NCBI RefSeq assembly: GCF_003762835.1
Contig: NZ_RJWA01000008.1
Coordinates: 186,001-250,000, forward strand
Source of the DNA: Micromonospora sp. HM5-17
Lineage (GTDB): Bacteria; Actinomycetota; Actinomycetes; Mycobacteriales; Micromonosporaceae
Length of the DNA: 64,000 nucleotides
Reading direction: 5' to 3'
Below, piece after piece: positions 8,962 through 17,199 of the stretch (positions are counted from its first letter, which is position 1; each line of letters opens with the position of its first letter). The translations under genes were made by a program, and so were the position numbers. A model generated the notes under the pieces. That model did not search any database. It had not been told where the DNA came from and saw only the letters and a program-made list of their open reading frames with translations.

Positions 8962-9896
8962 CGTCCGTGCTCCGCCACGAACGCGTCGATCTCCGCCCGC
9001 TCCCAGGCCCGGTCGGCGATCACGACCCGGTGGGCGAGCCGGAGTGTCTCGCCGGGCGCGAGGGAGACCTCCTGGTCGAAGGCGGGCGAGGGGTTGATCG
9101 CCGGGAACGGGGTGTTGCGGACGAACCACTTCAGCGGGACCGCGGCGCTGGAGGTGCCGGCAAAGACCAGCACCGTGCCGCCGCCGTCCACCTCGTCGTG
9201 TTCCCCGGTGTACGCCAGCCAGGGTGACACCGTTCCCATGCTCTCCGGGTCGCCGCCGCCGTCCGGGGTGAGGATCCGCCCGCCGGTCCAACCGCGCGGG
9301 CCGCGCCAGAAGAAGCCGGTGTAGCCGGCGTTCGGTCGGCCGTGCGTGGTCGGGCTGCCGATGGAGAGCTCGGCGCCCCGGATGTTACGTAGTTCGGTGT
9401 CGAAGTCCAGCATCCAGCTGCCACGCTCCGGGTCGACGCCGTGGAAGCGGAGCTCCCGGCGTTCGGCGACCCAGTGCTCGCCGGCCGCGGTGATCCAGGT
9501 CAGCGACTCGCGCAGGGTGAGTGCGGTCGGGGTGACGTCGACGAGGTCGAACGAGTCGTGGCGCATCCGGCCGACGTTGTCGAGCGTGGTGTAGCCGCGG
9601 CCGCGGACGTACGAGGGTCCACCCCAGAAGTTCTGCCCGGACAGGTGCGAGATCGTCATCTGGATGCCCTTGTGCCACCGGTGGTCGTTGGGCCGGTACG
9701 CCGTGACCGGCGCGCCGCGCAGCGTGCGCAGTGGGTGCAGGTACGGCTTGGGCGCCTCGAACGGGGGAGTCCGGGAATCGTCGTAGACGTAGGTGGCGAT
9801 CTCCACTCCGGCGGCGGCGACCACGATCCGGTGTCCGTACTCGTGGCTGACGGTGAGGGTGCCGGTGTGCTCGGTGGGACTGGGGGTGGATGTCAT
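8958..9896 (-). CDS. DUF6807 / PmoA-family protein
   Basis: 312-residue protein of the DUF6807 (annotated PmoA-like) family, common in carbohydrate-utilisation operons of actinomycetes. It has a conserved central HRWHKGIQMTISHLSGQNFW segment and a GRPNAGYTGFFWRGPRG segment. The Pfam family has no firmly assigned chemistry; the name comes from a methane-monooxygenase annotation and does not imply methane oxidation. It is the first gene of the operon with the cupin and Gfo/Idh/MocA enzyme. No signal peptide is seen, so it should be cytosolic. Confidence 0.82.
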   Translation of the reverse strand: MTSTPSPTEHTGTLTVSHEYGHRIVVAAAGVEIATYVYDDSRTPPFEAPKPYLHPLRTLRGAPVTAYRPNDHRWHKGIQMTISHLSGQNFWGGPSYVRGRGYTTLDNVGRMRHDSFDLVDVTPTALTLRESLTWITAAGEHWVAERRELRFHGVDPERGSWMLDFDTELRNIRGAELSIGSPTTHGRPNAGYTGFFWRGPRGWTGGRILTPDGGGDPESMGTVSPWLAYTGEHDEVDGGGTVLVFAGTSSAAVPLKWFVRNTPFPAINPSPAFDQEVSLAPGETLRLAHRVVIADRAWERAEIDAFVAEHGR

Positions 9897-10023
9897 GGGA
9901 GCGTCGGTGCCCTTCCTCTGGCGGCGCTGACCGCCGCCGGGTCGTACGGTGGCGGGTCGGCGGAGGCGGCGGCGCGGGTCCGCGCTGACCGATGGTGCTG
10001 CCGACCGCTACGGCTCCGCTGGT

Positions 10024-10037
10024 GGTAAACGCTTTCC
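10024..10037. promoter_or_regulatory. LacI-family operator-like site
   Basis: GGTAAACGCTTTCC resembles the LacI/CcpA-type operator with a central CG (AAACGCTTT core). It lies about 130 bases upstream of the DUF6807-cupin-oxidoreductase operon. Differs from the 1042/1134 palindromes, so a different LacI protein may bind it. Confidence 0.45.
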
Positions 10038-10108
10038 TGGAGCTAACCGCCTTCCCGTCACGGCGTCAAGATCCCCCGGTTGTCCCGACCGGGATCGCGG
10101 GCCCGGGA

Positions 10109-10193
10109 CCCGTCCCGCGCCGGGCGGCTACGCCAGGCCGAGGGCGGTGAACCCCAGGTGCAGACCGCCCGTCCCGCGCCGGGCGGCTACGCC
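10109..10193. repeat. 26-bp direct repeat spanning a gene end
   Basis: Two exact copies of a 26-base unit at 10109-10134 and 10168-10193, 59 bases apart. The unit contains a GGCGTAGCCGCCC core read on the minus strand. The right copy includes the stop codon (10187-10189) of the small membrane protein gene, so the 3-prime end of that gene seems to have been duplicated. Confidence 0.7.
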
Positions 10194-10549
10194 GGTCCGC
10201 CGGTGGGGTGCGAGGGGCGGGTGGGGGTGGTGTCGGCCGGTTCGTTCGGCGTGTCGGCGGGCGGACGTGTGCTCCCCGTACCGCCCGAGGTCTGCTGCCC
10301 GGGCCGCCACAGCGCGATCGCCCCGACGATCAGTGCCGCGACGCTGGAGAGTTTGTCCGCGAGATCGGGACCCAGGGTGACCACGCCGCCGACACTGACG
10401 AGGATGGCGAGCAGGACGAAGGTGACGGTCCGCAGCCGCGTCCGGCCGGCGCTGGTGATCCACCTGCGCGACGTGGCCCGGACCGCGAGCTCCAGCAGCA
10501 CGATGCCGGCCATGACCAGCACGGGTACCTGCCACAGTTCGATCGTCAT
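10187..10549 (-). CDS. Small two-helix membrane protein
   Basis: 120-residue protein with hydrophobic segments at about residues 6-22, 43-59 and 67-83, followed by a proline/threonine-rich hydrophilic tail. No family was recognised. It sits 32 bases downstream of the solute-binding protein gene with an AAGGAGGG ribosome site, so the two are probably co-transcribed. It may be an accessory membrane component for that binding protein, though no ABC permease or ATPase is present here. Confidence 0.7.
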   Translation of the reverse strand: MTIELWQVPVLVMAGIVLLELAVRATSRRWITSAGRTRLRTVTFVLLAILVSVGGVVTLGPDLADKLSSVAALIVGAIALWRPGQQTSGGTGSTRPPADTPNEPADTTPTRPSHPTGGPA

Positions 10550-10581
10550 GTCGGTCCCTCCTTCGGCCGTCGGACTGCCGG

Positions 10582-11817
10582 TCAGTTCAGCGCCGCCTGG
10601 AGTTGATCGATGAACTCGGACGTCAGCCGCCCACCGTCCAGCAATGCCTGGGTGTGGACGCGGACTGCGTCGGAGAACTGCGGATAGTTCGGGGTGATCG
10701 GCCGTGGCCGCGCCCGCTCGACCGCGGTGCGGAGTTGGCCGAGGTGCGGTGCGAGCATCCGGAAGTCGGCGTCCTCGTAGACGTCGAAGCGGACGGGCGC
10801 CAGCCCGTAGGCGGCGAGCACCTTCTGCGCCGGCCGGTCGGTCATGAAGTCGATGAACCGCTTGGCCAGCTCGGGGTGGGGCGAGCTGGCGACGAGCGCC
10901 AGGTTCTGGCCGCCGAGCACGCCCCGGTCCAGCGGGCTGAGCCGGATCCGCGACGCTCTCGCGTCGGCGTCCCCCTCCTTCTGGAGTTCGCGGTACTGCA
11001 GGGGCCAGTTGCGCATGAAGCGACGCCGGCTGTCCTCCCGGAACGCCTGCCGGCTCTGGTCCTCGTTGCCGGAGCGGGTGACCTTGCCGGCCCGGACGGC
11101 CGCCACGAGCGGCGCCAGCGCCTCCTGCCACTGCCCGAGGTCCCGGGACACCGTGCCGTTGGGGGTGAGGATGCCCGGGTCCACCGAGAGGGCGTGCTCG
11201 AGGATGTTGACGACGAACGCCTCGTAGGAGGTCGACTGGTCGGGGTTCAGCTGCCCCACGAACTGGGCCTGGCCAGCCGGGATGCGGTCCAGCGTCCGCC
11301 ACAGCGACACCTCGGTCAGGTCGCTGCCCTCCGGCTGGCGGTCGAACAGCATGCCGACGTCGGTGTTGAACGGCGCGGCCCAGTAGCGGTCCGAGGTGTC
11401 GGGGACCCGGAGCGCGTACCGGATGGATTCGAAGATCTCGCCGGGGTCCACGAGCGTGATCGGGGTGATGAGACCCTTCCGGGCGAACTCCGGGACGTGG
11501 ATGATGTCGAGGTTGACGATGTCCACGTTGCCCGATGCGGCGAGGTCCTGCATCACCAGCCGTTCGTCGCGGGTCCCGCTGGGGGTGATGTCGGTGCTCA
11601 CCGGCGTCTGCGGGTTGCTCCGGTTCCACATCTCGATCAGCAGGCCGCGGGCTCCGGTGGGGTCCCGGCCGCTGGCGAGGCGGAGTTCGGTCTCCACGGG
11701 GCCCGGGGGCGGGGGAGCCGACCGACCGCCGGGGAGCAGGTAGATGGTGCCCGCGGTGGTGATCCCGCAGGCCAGCACGCCGGTGAGGAACAACCGCCGG
11801 GAGTATGGCTCGGGCAT
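10582..11817 (-). CDS. Extracellular solute-binding protein with Tat-type signal
   Basis: 411-residue family 1 extracellular solute-binding protein. The N terminus has a twin-arginine motif (SRRLFLTG) and hydrophobic run ending in VLACG, a weak lipobox, so it is probably exported folded and lipid-anchored. The mature part has LLIEMWNRSNPQTPV, AAPFNTDVGMLFDRQ and SPHPELAKRFIDFMTD segments typical of sugar-binding proteins of trehalose/maltose type. ATG 11817 is chosen because the hydrophobic signal follows it directly; a TTG 17 codons earlier is less likely. Its permease partners are not in the window. Confidence 0.85.
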   Translation of the reverse strand: MPEPYSRRLFLTGVLACGITTAGTIYLLPGGRSAPPPPGPVETELRLASGRDPTGARGLLIEMWNRSNPQTPVSTDITPSGTRDERLVMQDLAASGNVDIVNLDIIHVPEFARKGLITPITLVDPGEIFESIRYALRVPDTSDRYWAAPFNTDVGMLFDRQPEGSDLTEVSLWRTLDRIPAGQAQFVGQLNPDQSTSYEAFVVNILEHALSVDPGILTPNGTVSRDLGQWQEALAPLVAAVRAGKVTRSGNEDQSRQAFREDSRRRFMRNWPLQYRELQKEGDADARASRIRLSPLDRGVLGGQNLALVASSPHPELAKRFIDFMTDRPAQKVLAAYGLAPVRFDVYEDADFRMLAPHLGQLRTAVERARPRPITPNYPQFSDAVRVHTQALLDGGRLTSEFIDQLQAALN

Positions 11818-12040
11818 TGAGCACGACCTCGATCTCGATCGGGGGCATGAGACCCGGACGTGGCGCAATCTGTTAATTGAAGATTACCGGCCGTTTCCCG
11901 TCTTGGTCGTTCCCTGATCGGCTCGGCGTGGTCGGCGTGTCACCGCGCCGGGCGCGGCTCGCCTGGCCTGCCCAGGGGCAGGGCTCGCGCCGGGCGAAAA
12001 CCCGGGTGCCCGCCCGGCACGGCGGCCGCAGAATCGGGCG

Positions 12041-12550
12041 ATGCGGATCCGGCCAGTCAGAGACCACGAACTCGACCTGCTGCGCGACCTCGAGCGGGCG
12101 GCGGGCCGATGCTTCCGAGACGTCGGCATGCCCGAGGTCGCCGACGACGAGCCACTGTCGATCGAGGTGCTCTCCGGGTACCAGCGGGCGGGCCGGGCCC
12201 GGGTGGCGGTTGACGCGACCGACCGGCCGATCGCCTACCTGCTCGTCGAGCCGGTCGACGACGCGCTCCACGTCGCGCAGGTCTCGGTGCACCCGGACCA
12301 CGCGCGGCGCGGGATCGGACGCCGGCTGCTCGAGGACGCGGCGGACCGGGCGGTGGCGGACGGCGTACCGGCGCTGACCCTGACCACCTTCGCCGACGTG
12401 CCGTGGAACGCGCCGTACTACGTGCGCTGCGGGTTCCGAATCCTCCAGGAATCCGAGTGGACCCCCGGACTGCGGGCGATCCGGCGCCGGGAGGCGGCGC
12501 ACGGACTGGACCGGTGGCCCCGGGTGTGCATGCGACGTGACCTCCGCTGA
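12041..12550 (+). CDS. GNAT-family N-acetyltransferase
   Basis: 169-residue acetyltransferase with the four GNAT elements. The acetyl-CoA loop is VSVHPDHARRGIGRRLLEDA (motif A, R-x-x-G-x-G), and the C-terminal VPWNAPYYVRCGFRIL is motif B. GNATs transfer acetyl from acetyl-CoA to amines of small molecules or proteins; the substrate is unknown. The gene is monocistronic. It is divergent from the solute-binding protein gene across 223 bases that contain a short AT-rich stretch (11871-11888). Confidence 0.88.
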   Translation: MRIRPVRDHELDLLRDLERAAGRCFRDVGMPEVADDEPLSIEVLSGYQRAGRARVAVDATDRPIAYLLVEPVDDALHVAQVSVHPDHARRGIGRRLLEDAADRAVADGVPALTLTTFADVPWNAPYYVRCGFRILQESEWTPGLRAIRRREAAHGLDRWPRVCMRRDLR

Positions 12551-12865
12551 CCGTGGGGGCGGCTCGCCGGGGCCCGACCCGGGACGCGTCGGACCGCGCG
12601 CGCCTCACCGGCCGGAGTGGCGCGTCGGGTGCCGGGTCGGGGCGAGCGCCCGACCGCCGGGCGGTCCGCGTCCCTCAACGACCCGCCCGGGGTGGCATGT
12701 CGGGTCCGGCACGTCGCCCACCCCGGGCTCCGGTCCGCTCCGTCGAACGCGCCGAGATCGACCGAACCGTTCGGGGCCGCGGCCCGTACTCCCGCACGAC
12801 ATCGGGGTGGAACGACGAGGGAAAACGGTACGATCGGGGCAAGTTGCCCAGATAGCCGGGAGAGG
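12551..12865. other. Intergenic region before fkbM-like gene
   Basis: 315 bases with no supported gene. A TACGAT hexamer at 12829-12834 is a plausible minus-10 element about 30 bases before the methyltransferase start. I see no clear hairpin or repeat. Confidence 0.4.
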
Positions 12866-13702
12866 ATGACTGTGCGGACCGATCACGGGCACCTCCCGCG
12901 CGCACTGCGCCGCGCCTACGGGATCACCCGGTCCCTGGTCATGTACCACGGCCAGCCGGGCCGGTACCGCCGGGCCCAGCGGCTCTACCGGGAGTTCCTC
13001 GGACCCGGCGACCTCGGCTTCGACATCGGCGCCCATGTCGGGAGCCGGGTCCGGACCTGGCGCCGGCTCGGCGCCCACGTGGTCGCGGTCGAGCCGCAGC
13101 CCGACTGTCTGCGCGTGCTGCGGCTCTTCTTCGGCCGGGACCCGGAGGTCACCATCGTCCCCGAGGCCGTCGGCGCGCACCGCGGGCGGGCGACGCTCGC
13201 CGTCTCCACCGCCACCCCGACCGTCTCGTCGATGTCCACCGAGTGGATCGAGTCGGTCGTCGCCGACCGCCGGTTCGCCGGCATCCGTTGGGACCAGTCG
13301 GTGGAGGTGAGCGTGCAGACCCTCGACGACCTCGTGGCGGTGCACGGCATGCCGGCGTTCTGCAAGATCGACGTCGAGGGGTACGAGGTCGACGTGCTGG
13401 CCGGACTGAGCCAGCCCCTGCCCGCGCTCTCCTTCGAGTACCTCCCGCCGGCGCACGACGCCGCGCTCACCGCTCTCGACATGGTGGACCGGCTCGGTGC
13501 CGCCTCCGGCGGCTACCGCTACAACTACTCGCCGATCGAGACGATGCGCTACGCCAGCCAACGCTGGCTCGACGCGACCGACCTGGTTCGGCTGCTCGAC
13601 CGGTTCCGCCCGCTCGGGCGCTCGGGCGACGTCTACGCGCGGCTGCCCGACGCCGGCCCCGGTCGGTACCCGGCCAGGGCGGCGGGTCCGTCGGCGGCCT
13701 GA
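12866..13702 (+). CDS. FkbM-family SAM-dependent methyltransferase
   Basis: 278-residue methyltransferase of the FkbM type, which O-methylates sugars, glycolipids or natural products. The SAM site is LGFDIGAHVGSRVRTWRRLG, the acidic loop is VVAVEPQPDCLRVL, and the catalytic/structural motif FCKIDVEGYEVDVLAG is diagnostic of FkbM proteins. ATG 12866 follows GGGAGAGG. It converges on the FAD monooxygenase that begins the pigment-like PKS cluster; it could be a tailoring enzyme for that pathway, but the gene is separated by a bidirectional terminator candidate. Confidence 0.85.
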   Translation: MTVRTDHGHLPRALRRAYGITRSLVMYHGQPGRYRRAQRLYREFLGPGDLGFDIGAHVGSRVRTWRRLGAHVVAVEPQPDCLRVLRLFFGRDPEVTIVPEAVGAHRGRATLAVSTATPTVSSMSTEWIESVVADRRFAGIRWDQSVEVSVQTLDDLVAVHGMPAFCKIDVEGYEVDVLAGLSQPLPALSFEYLPPAHDAALTALDMVDRLGAASGGYRYNYSPIETMRYASQRWLDATDLVRLLDRFRPLGRSGDVYARLPDAGPGRYPARAAGPSAA

Positions 13703-13708
13703 GGCGTC

Positions 13709-13758
13709 ACCGGTCCGGCCGCGGGCTCGCGGGGTTGTCCCGACGGCCCGGGACCGGT
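13709..13758. terminator. Candidate bidirectional terminator
   Basis: ACCGGTCC (13709-13716) pairs perfectly with GGACCGGT (13751-13758) across a GC-rich loop that can fold further. It sits in the 61-base gap between two convergent genes. Confidence 0.4.
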
Positions 13759-13763
13759 CGGCC

Positions 13764-15107
13764 CTATGCCCCCCGGTAGTTGTAGAGCTGGTCGACGAAC
13801 TTGCGGCGCAGCGGCGGCACCCGGCTGGTCACGCTGAAGTAGCCCCGGGCGGCGAGCATCGCGAGGCGGCCGATGACGGGCTTGTAGATCGGGTCGTCGC
13901 CGTTGGTGCCGTTGGTCCGCAGCGAGTCGGCGACCCGGGCGAAGCCGTACCGGATCATCTCCCTCTCGTAGTCGGCGACCGCCGCCAGCAGCGGCTTGGC
14001 GCCGGCCTCGACGGCGACCAGTTCCCGGCGGAGCAGGGCCGCGTCCCGCAGCGCCGTGTTGGCCCCGACCCCGCGACCCGGGGTCATGGTGTGGATCGCG
14101 TCCCCGAGCAGCGTGACGCTGCTGCTCGGCCAGGGCTCGACCGGGACCGACGTGGCGACCCGGATCGGGACGACGCTGCCCGGGTCGGCGCTGCGTAGCA
14201 GTTCCCGCAGGTGCGGATGCCAGTTCCGGGTCAGCTCCAGGGCGATCCGGGTCAGGGGCTCGCCCCGCAGCTCCATCACGTTCGCCGGGAAACGGCTCGC
14301 CGTGCTCCAGACGATCAGGTTGATGTGGTCGCGGGTGTTGTCGTAGAGGAGGCCCGGCCAGCGTTCGATCATGCTCGCCTCGGTCACCCCGATCCCCGGC
14401 TTGACCGCACCGCGCCGGTCCCACCTGAACTCCATGACGTGCAGGACGCCCATCACGCCGCCGGCCCCGAAGATGAGTGAGATCCCCTGTCGGACCTCGT
14501 CGGAGAGGAGACTCCGGGTGCGGTCGGTGAGCGGGATCTTGCTGGCGATGTTGATACTGCCGGCGTCCTTGACCACCGCGTGCGGCAGGTACTGCCGGCG
14601 TACCGCGGAGTGGGTGCCGTCGGCGGCGACCAGCAGGTCGCCGGTCGCGGAGGTGCCGTCGGCGAAGTACGCCGTGACCTGTCCGTCGTCGTGCTGCTGG
14701 TAGTGGGTGAAGGTCTTGTCGAAGTGGACCACGTCCTCCAGTCCGGTCAGCAGGACCTGGCGTAGGGTCATCCGGGAGACCGACTGGTCGATGCTGGTCG
14801 GGTCGGCGTCCGGCCGTAGCGGGAACGAGGCCGTGCGGTGCAACTGCTCGGTGAGCACGTTGAAGAACCGGGGCGGCCGGGCGCAGGTGGCGAGGAACGT
14901 CTCGAACAACTCGGGTGGCAGGCACTCCCGCAGGGCCCGGCAGCCGGTCGGGTTGATCCCGACCCGGTACCCCAGCAGACCATCGGTGCGGGTGCGGTAC
15001 CGCTCGTAGACCGCCACGCTGATGCCGGCGCGTCGCAGGCCGTGCGCCAGGCACATGCCGCCGGTGCCGGCGCCGATGACGAGTACGTGCAGCGGTGTGC
15101 GGGACAT
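13764..15107 (-). CDS. FAD-dependent aromatic polyketide hydroxylase
   Basis: 447-residue class A flavoprotein monooxygenase. It has the Rossmann motif VIGAGTGGMCLAHGLRRAG, the DG-type motif VAADGTHSAVRRQYLP and the FAD ribityl motif LLGDAIHTMTPGRGVGAN. Enzymes of this type use NAD(P)H and oxygen to hydroxylate polycyclic aromatics. In whiE-type spore pigment clusters an FAD hydroxylase is divergent from the PKS core, as here. It follows the TcmI-like cyclase (19-base gap) on the minus strand, so the two form an operon downstream of the SARP gene. Confidence 0.9.
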   Translation of the reverse strand: MSRTPLHVLVIGAGTGGMCLAHGLRRAGISVAVYERYRTRTDGLLGYRVGINPTGCRALRECLPPELFETFLATCARPPRFFNVLTEQLHRTASFPLRPDADPTSIDQSVSRMTLRQVLLTGLEDVVHFDKTFTHYQQHDDGQVTAYFADGTSATGDLLVAADGTHSAVRRQYLPHAVVKDAGSINIASKIPLTDRTRSLLSDEVRQGISLIFGAGGVMGVLHVMEFRWDRRGAVKPGIGVTEASMIERWPGLLYDNTRDHINLIVWSTASRFPANVMELRGEPLTRIALELTRNWHPHLRELLRSADPGSVVPIRVATSVPVEPWPSSSVTLLGDAIHTMTPGRGVGANTALRDAALLRRELVAVEAGAKPLLAAVADYEREMIRYGFARVADSLRTNGTNGDDPIYKPVIGRLAMLAARGYFSVTSRVPPLRRKFVDQLYNYRGA

Positions 15108-15126
15108 CCGACGCCCTCCCGCCGGG

Positions 15127-15471
15127 TCAGTGGACGGGGCCGGGCGCGGTCGCCGGCCTGTCCCACCGATAGAAGCACCGGGCCATCGCGTCCCGAGGAG
15201 ATCGCCAGGTCGGCGAGTACGGCGCGAGGTAGGCGCCGAGCCGTTCCTGGACGCTGGCGACGAGCGGGTGGCGGCTGGCCTGGGCGAGCCGGGCCGGGCC
15301 GTCGTCCTCGGTCTCCATCAGGTGCAGGCACAGGTCGCCCAGGCAGTAGAGCGAACGGTGACGTACCCCGGTCACGGCGTGCAGGTCCGTCTCGTCCGCC
15401 TCGGCGAAGATCTTTTTGATCTCCTCCTCGGTGCCCGGGACGATCTTTCCCACGATCAGCACGCGGTCCAT
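15127..15471 (-). CDS. TcmI-family polyketide cyclase (copy 1)
   Basis: 114-residue protein of the TcmI / Cyclase_polyket family (ferredoxin-like fold). Such enzymes close the later rings of aromatic polyketides without cofactors. Family hallmarks are VLIVGKIVPGTEEEIKKIF, GVRHRSLYCLGDLCLHLME and the C-terminal PTWRSPRDAMARCFYRW. It is a paralogue of the copy at 17200; both share RHRSLY and the last 16 residues. ATG 15471 was chosen over an upstream in-frame start because homologous copy 2 begins MDRSLIV and this one MDRVLIV. Confidence 0.93.
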   Translation of the reverse strand: MDRVLIVGKIVPGTEEEIKKIFAEADETDLHAVTGVRHRSLYCLGDLCLHLMETEDDGPARLAQASRHPLVASVQERLGAYLAPYSPTWRSPRDAMARCFYRWDRPATAPGPVH

Positions 15472-15756
15472 GTCGGCTCTCCCATGCGGTAGGGCGGTCG
15501 GCCCGGCCACCATCGCGCCCGCCCCGTCACCGGTCCATTACCAATCGGGGGCGACCGGTTGCGGCGGAATGACGTCGAGGTGACGTCCGGCGGGTCACCC
15601 TGGACCAGCCAGCGTGCCCGAGGCCCGGAGCCGTGCCCGGGTCGGGAGCCCGCCGCTGGTCAGCCGTGCCGCCGGACGCGGCCGGCCCGGCGGGACGAAC
15701 CCCGGAGCCGGCGGGTCCCGGAGCGGGCGTACCCGTTCCGCACCGCCGATTCCGCG

Positions 15757-16668
15757 TCAGCGTTGCCTCGGTACGGCCGACAGCGCCGATCGGCCACGGT
15801 GCGGCGCCGGCCGCGCCGGGTCCGCGGGAGCCGGCCGGACGGCGGGGTGCGGGCCGGGATAGGGGTAGGGCCGTGGCGACCGGGTGATCTTCGGGCGGGG
15901 GATCGGGTCGAGGAGGTCGCTGAGCAGGGCGCACATCGCCGGGGACGGCTCCAGTTGCAGTTCGCGCACCAGCAGGTCGCGGTAGACGTAGAACGCCTGC
16001 AACGCCTCGTAGGCGTTTCCCTCGGCCAGGTGGGTCTCGACGATCAGCCGGTGCGGCGTCTCCCGCAGCGGTTCCGCCCGGACCGCCTCCAGCGCCGCCT
16101 GCAGCGCCTCGCCGTGCCGTCCGGCCCGCAGGTGGCCCCGGGCGACCTCTTCGAGCAGGTGCAGCCGTAGCTGGCGGAGCCGTTCCCGTTCCAGCAGGAC
16201 CCAGTCGTCGTACCAGCCGGGCAGCAGGTCGTGCCGGCCGGCGGTGAGCACCGCCGCGGCCTGGCGCGGGTCGCCGCCGTCGCGGACCTGCTCCGCCACG
16301 CGAACGAGGTCGTCGACGTCCAGCTCGACGGCCGGGTCGAGCCGGACCGTGTCCCCGGTGACCAGGATCGGGCAGTTCCCGTCCTGGCGCAGCCGCCACA
16401 GCGCGGTCCGGAGCGAGGACATCGCCCGTTCCTCCGAGGTATCCGGCCAGAGCAGACCCGCCAGGTAGGCACGGGTCGCGCCAGGGCGCAGGCCGACCAG
16501 TGCGATGATCCGTTGCAGGCCCCGAGGTACGACGACGGGCGCCCCGTCGTGCAGCAGGGTGAACCCGTCCAGGAGCAGCAACCGGATCGTCCGCGCCGGG
16601 CGGGGCGCGGCGGGGCGATGCGGTGGCCGGTGTGCCCGGCCGTGCGGCGCGCTCTCCCGAGAGGTCAC
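15757..16668 (-). CDS. SARP-family pathway activator
   Basis: 303-residue Streptomyces antibiotic regulatory protein. Residues about 25-110 form the OmpR-type winged helix (RTIRLLLLDGFTLLHDGAPV at its start, MSSLRTALWRLRQDG as the recognition region). Residues 115-265 form the bacterial transcriptional activation domain, with LPGWYDDWVLLERERLRQL and EALQAFYVYRDLLVRELQLE. SARPs switch on biosynthetic operons by binding heptamer repeats at 11-bp pitch beside the minus-10 element. The GTG at 16668 has GGAGG seven bases upstream; earlier in-frame codons lack a ribosome site. Divergent from the PKS operon. Confidence 0.92.
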   Translation of the reverse strand: MTSRESAPHGRAHRPPHRPAAPRPARTIRLLLLDGFTLLHDGAPVVVPRGLQRIIALVGLRPGATRAYLAGLLWPDTSEERAMSSLRTALWRLRQDGNCPILVTGDTVRLDPAVELDVDDLVRVAEQVRDGGDPRQAAAVLTAGRHDLLPGWYDDWVLLERERLRQLRLHLLEEVARGHLRAGRHGEALQAALEAVRAEPLRETPHRLIVETHLAEGNAYEALQAFYVYRDLLVRELQLEPSPAMCALLSDLLDPIPRPKITRSPRPYPYPGPHPAVRPAPADPARPAPHRGRSALSAVPRQR

Positions 16669-16849
16669 GGCCAACCCTCCTGCACCTGGAACCCTCTGCC
16701 GGAGTTCCGCTCCGTCGGCCGGATGACGGCCGCCCAGCCGCCCGACCTCTCTGCTGCCGCACTGCGTCCCGTACGGTCGTCCGGCGGTCGGCGCACCCGG
16801 CCGGTCGTAACCGCAAAGCGTGACGAACGTTATCAATCACCGTTACGCT

Positions 16850-16868
16850 CGGTCAACGGCCGGTCAAC
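16850..16868. promoter_or_regulatory. SARP-type direct repeat, pair 1
   Basis: CGGTCAAC at 16850-16857 and again at 16861-16868, an exact 8-base match at 11-bp pitch (one helical turn), as in SARP operators. It lies about 190 bases upstream of the SARP start, so it may serve autoregulation. Confidence 0.55.
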
Positions 16869-16995
16869 AATCCGACCCGGTGGAGTGATCCGGAGACAGG
16901 CCGGCTGACCTGCACAGAAGCGTGTGCGAAGAGCCTTCGACCGGGCCCCTGGCGCGCCCGACGAGGTGTCCGGATCGCGCATTGTGCCCCGTCGC

Positions 16996-17012
16996 CGTCA
17001 CCAGAGCGTCAC
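16996..17012. promoter_or_regulatory. SARP-type direct repeat, pair 2
   Basis: CGTCAC at 16996-17001 and 17007-17012, 11-bp pitch. It shares the GTCA core with pair 1. Confidence 0.5.
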
Positions 17013-17040
17013 GAGTTCGGCGACCCGGTGGACCCCGTCG

Positions 17041-17057
17041 GGTGACGGCCCGGTGAC
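17041..17057. promoter_or_regulatory. SARP-type direct repeat, pair 3
   Basis: GGTGAC at 17041-17046 and 17052-17057, 11-bp pitch; on the other strand it reads GTCACC, the same core as pair 2. A TAGCAG hexamer at 17065-17070 is a possible minus-10 for the PKS operon, close to the usual 8-base distance from a SARP repeat. Confidence 0.5.
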
Positions 17058-17199
17058 AGCCGGATAGCAGGGTGGTCAGCAGTGTTCGGACGAGGCCGCC
17101 GCTGGCGGACCACCCATGGTCAGCCCGCGTCCCGGCGGCCCGGCATCCGGTTGCCCCTCGCCGCGAGGCACGGCACACCGGACCCAGGGAGGCTGCCCC

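Larger units (their letters stand above)
16669..17199. promoter_or_regulatory. Divergent control region of the polyketide cluster
   Basis: 531 bases between the SARP gene and the TcmI/PKS operon. It contains three separate pairs of short direct repeats at exactly 11-bp pitch (listed individually). No gene is supported; the open frames seen are fragments. This is the natural position for the promoters of both arms of the cluster. Confidence 0.7.

Noticed and set aside
8958-9896. Methane/ammonia monooxygenase subunit
   Set aside because: The PmoA label of this family is historical; no membrane helices or copper ligands are present.
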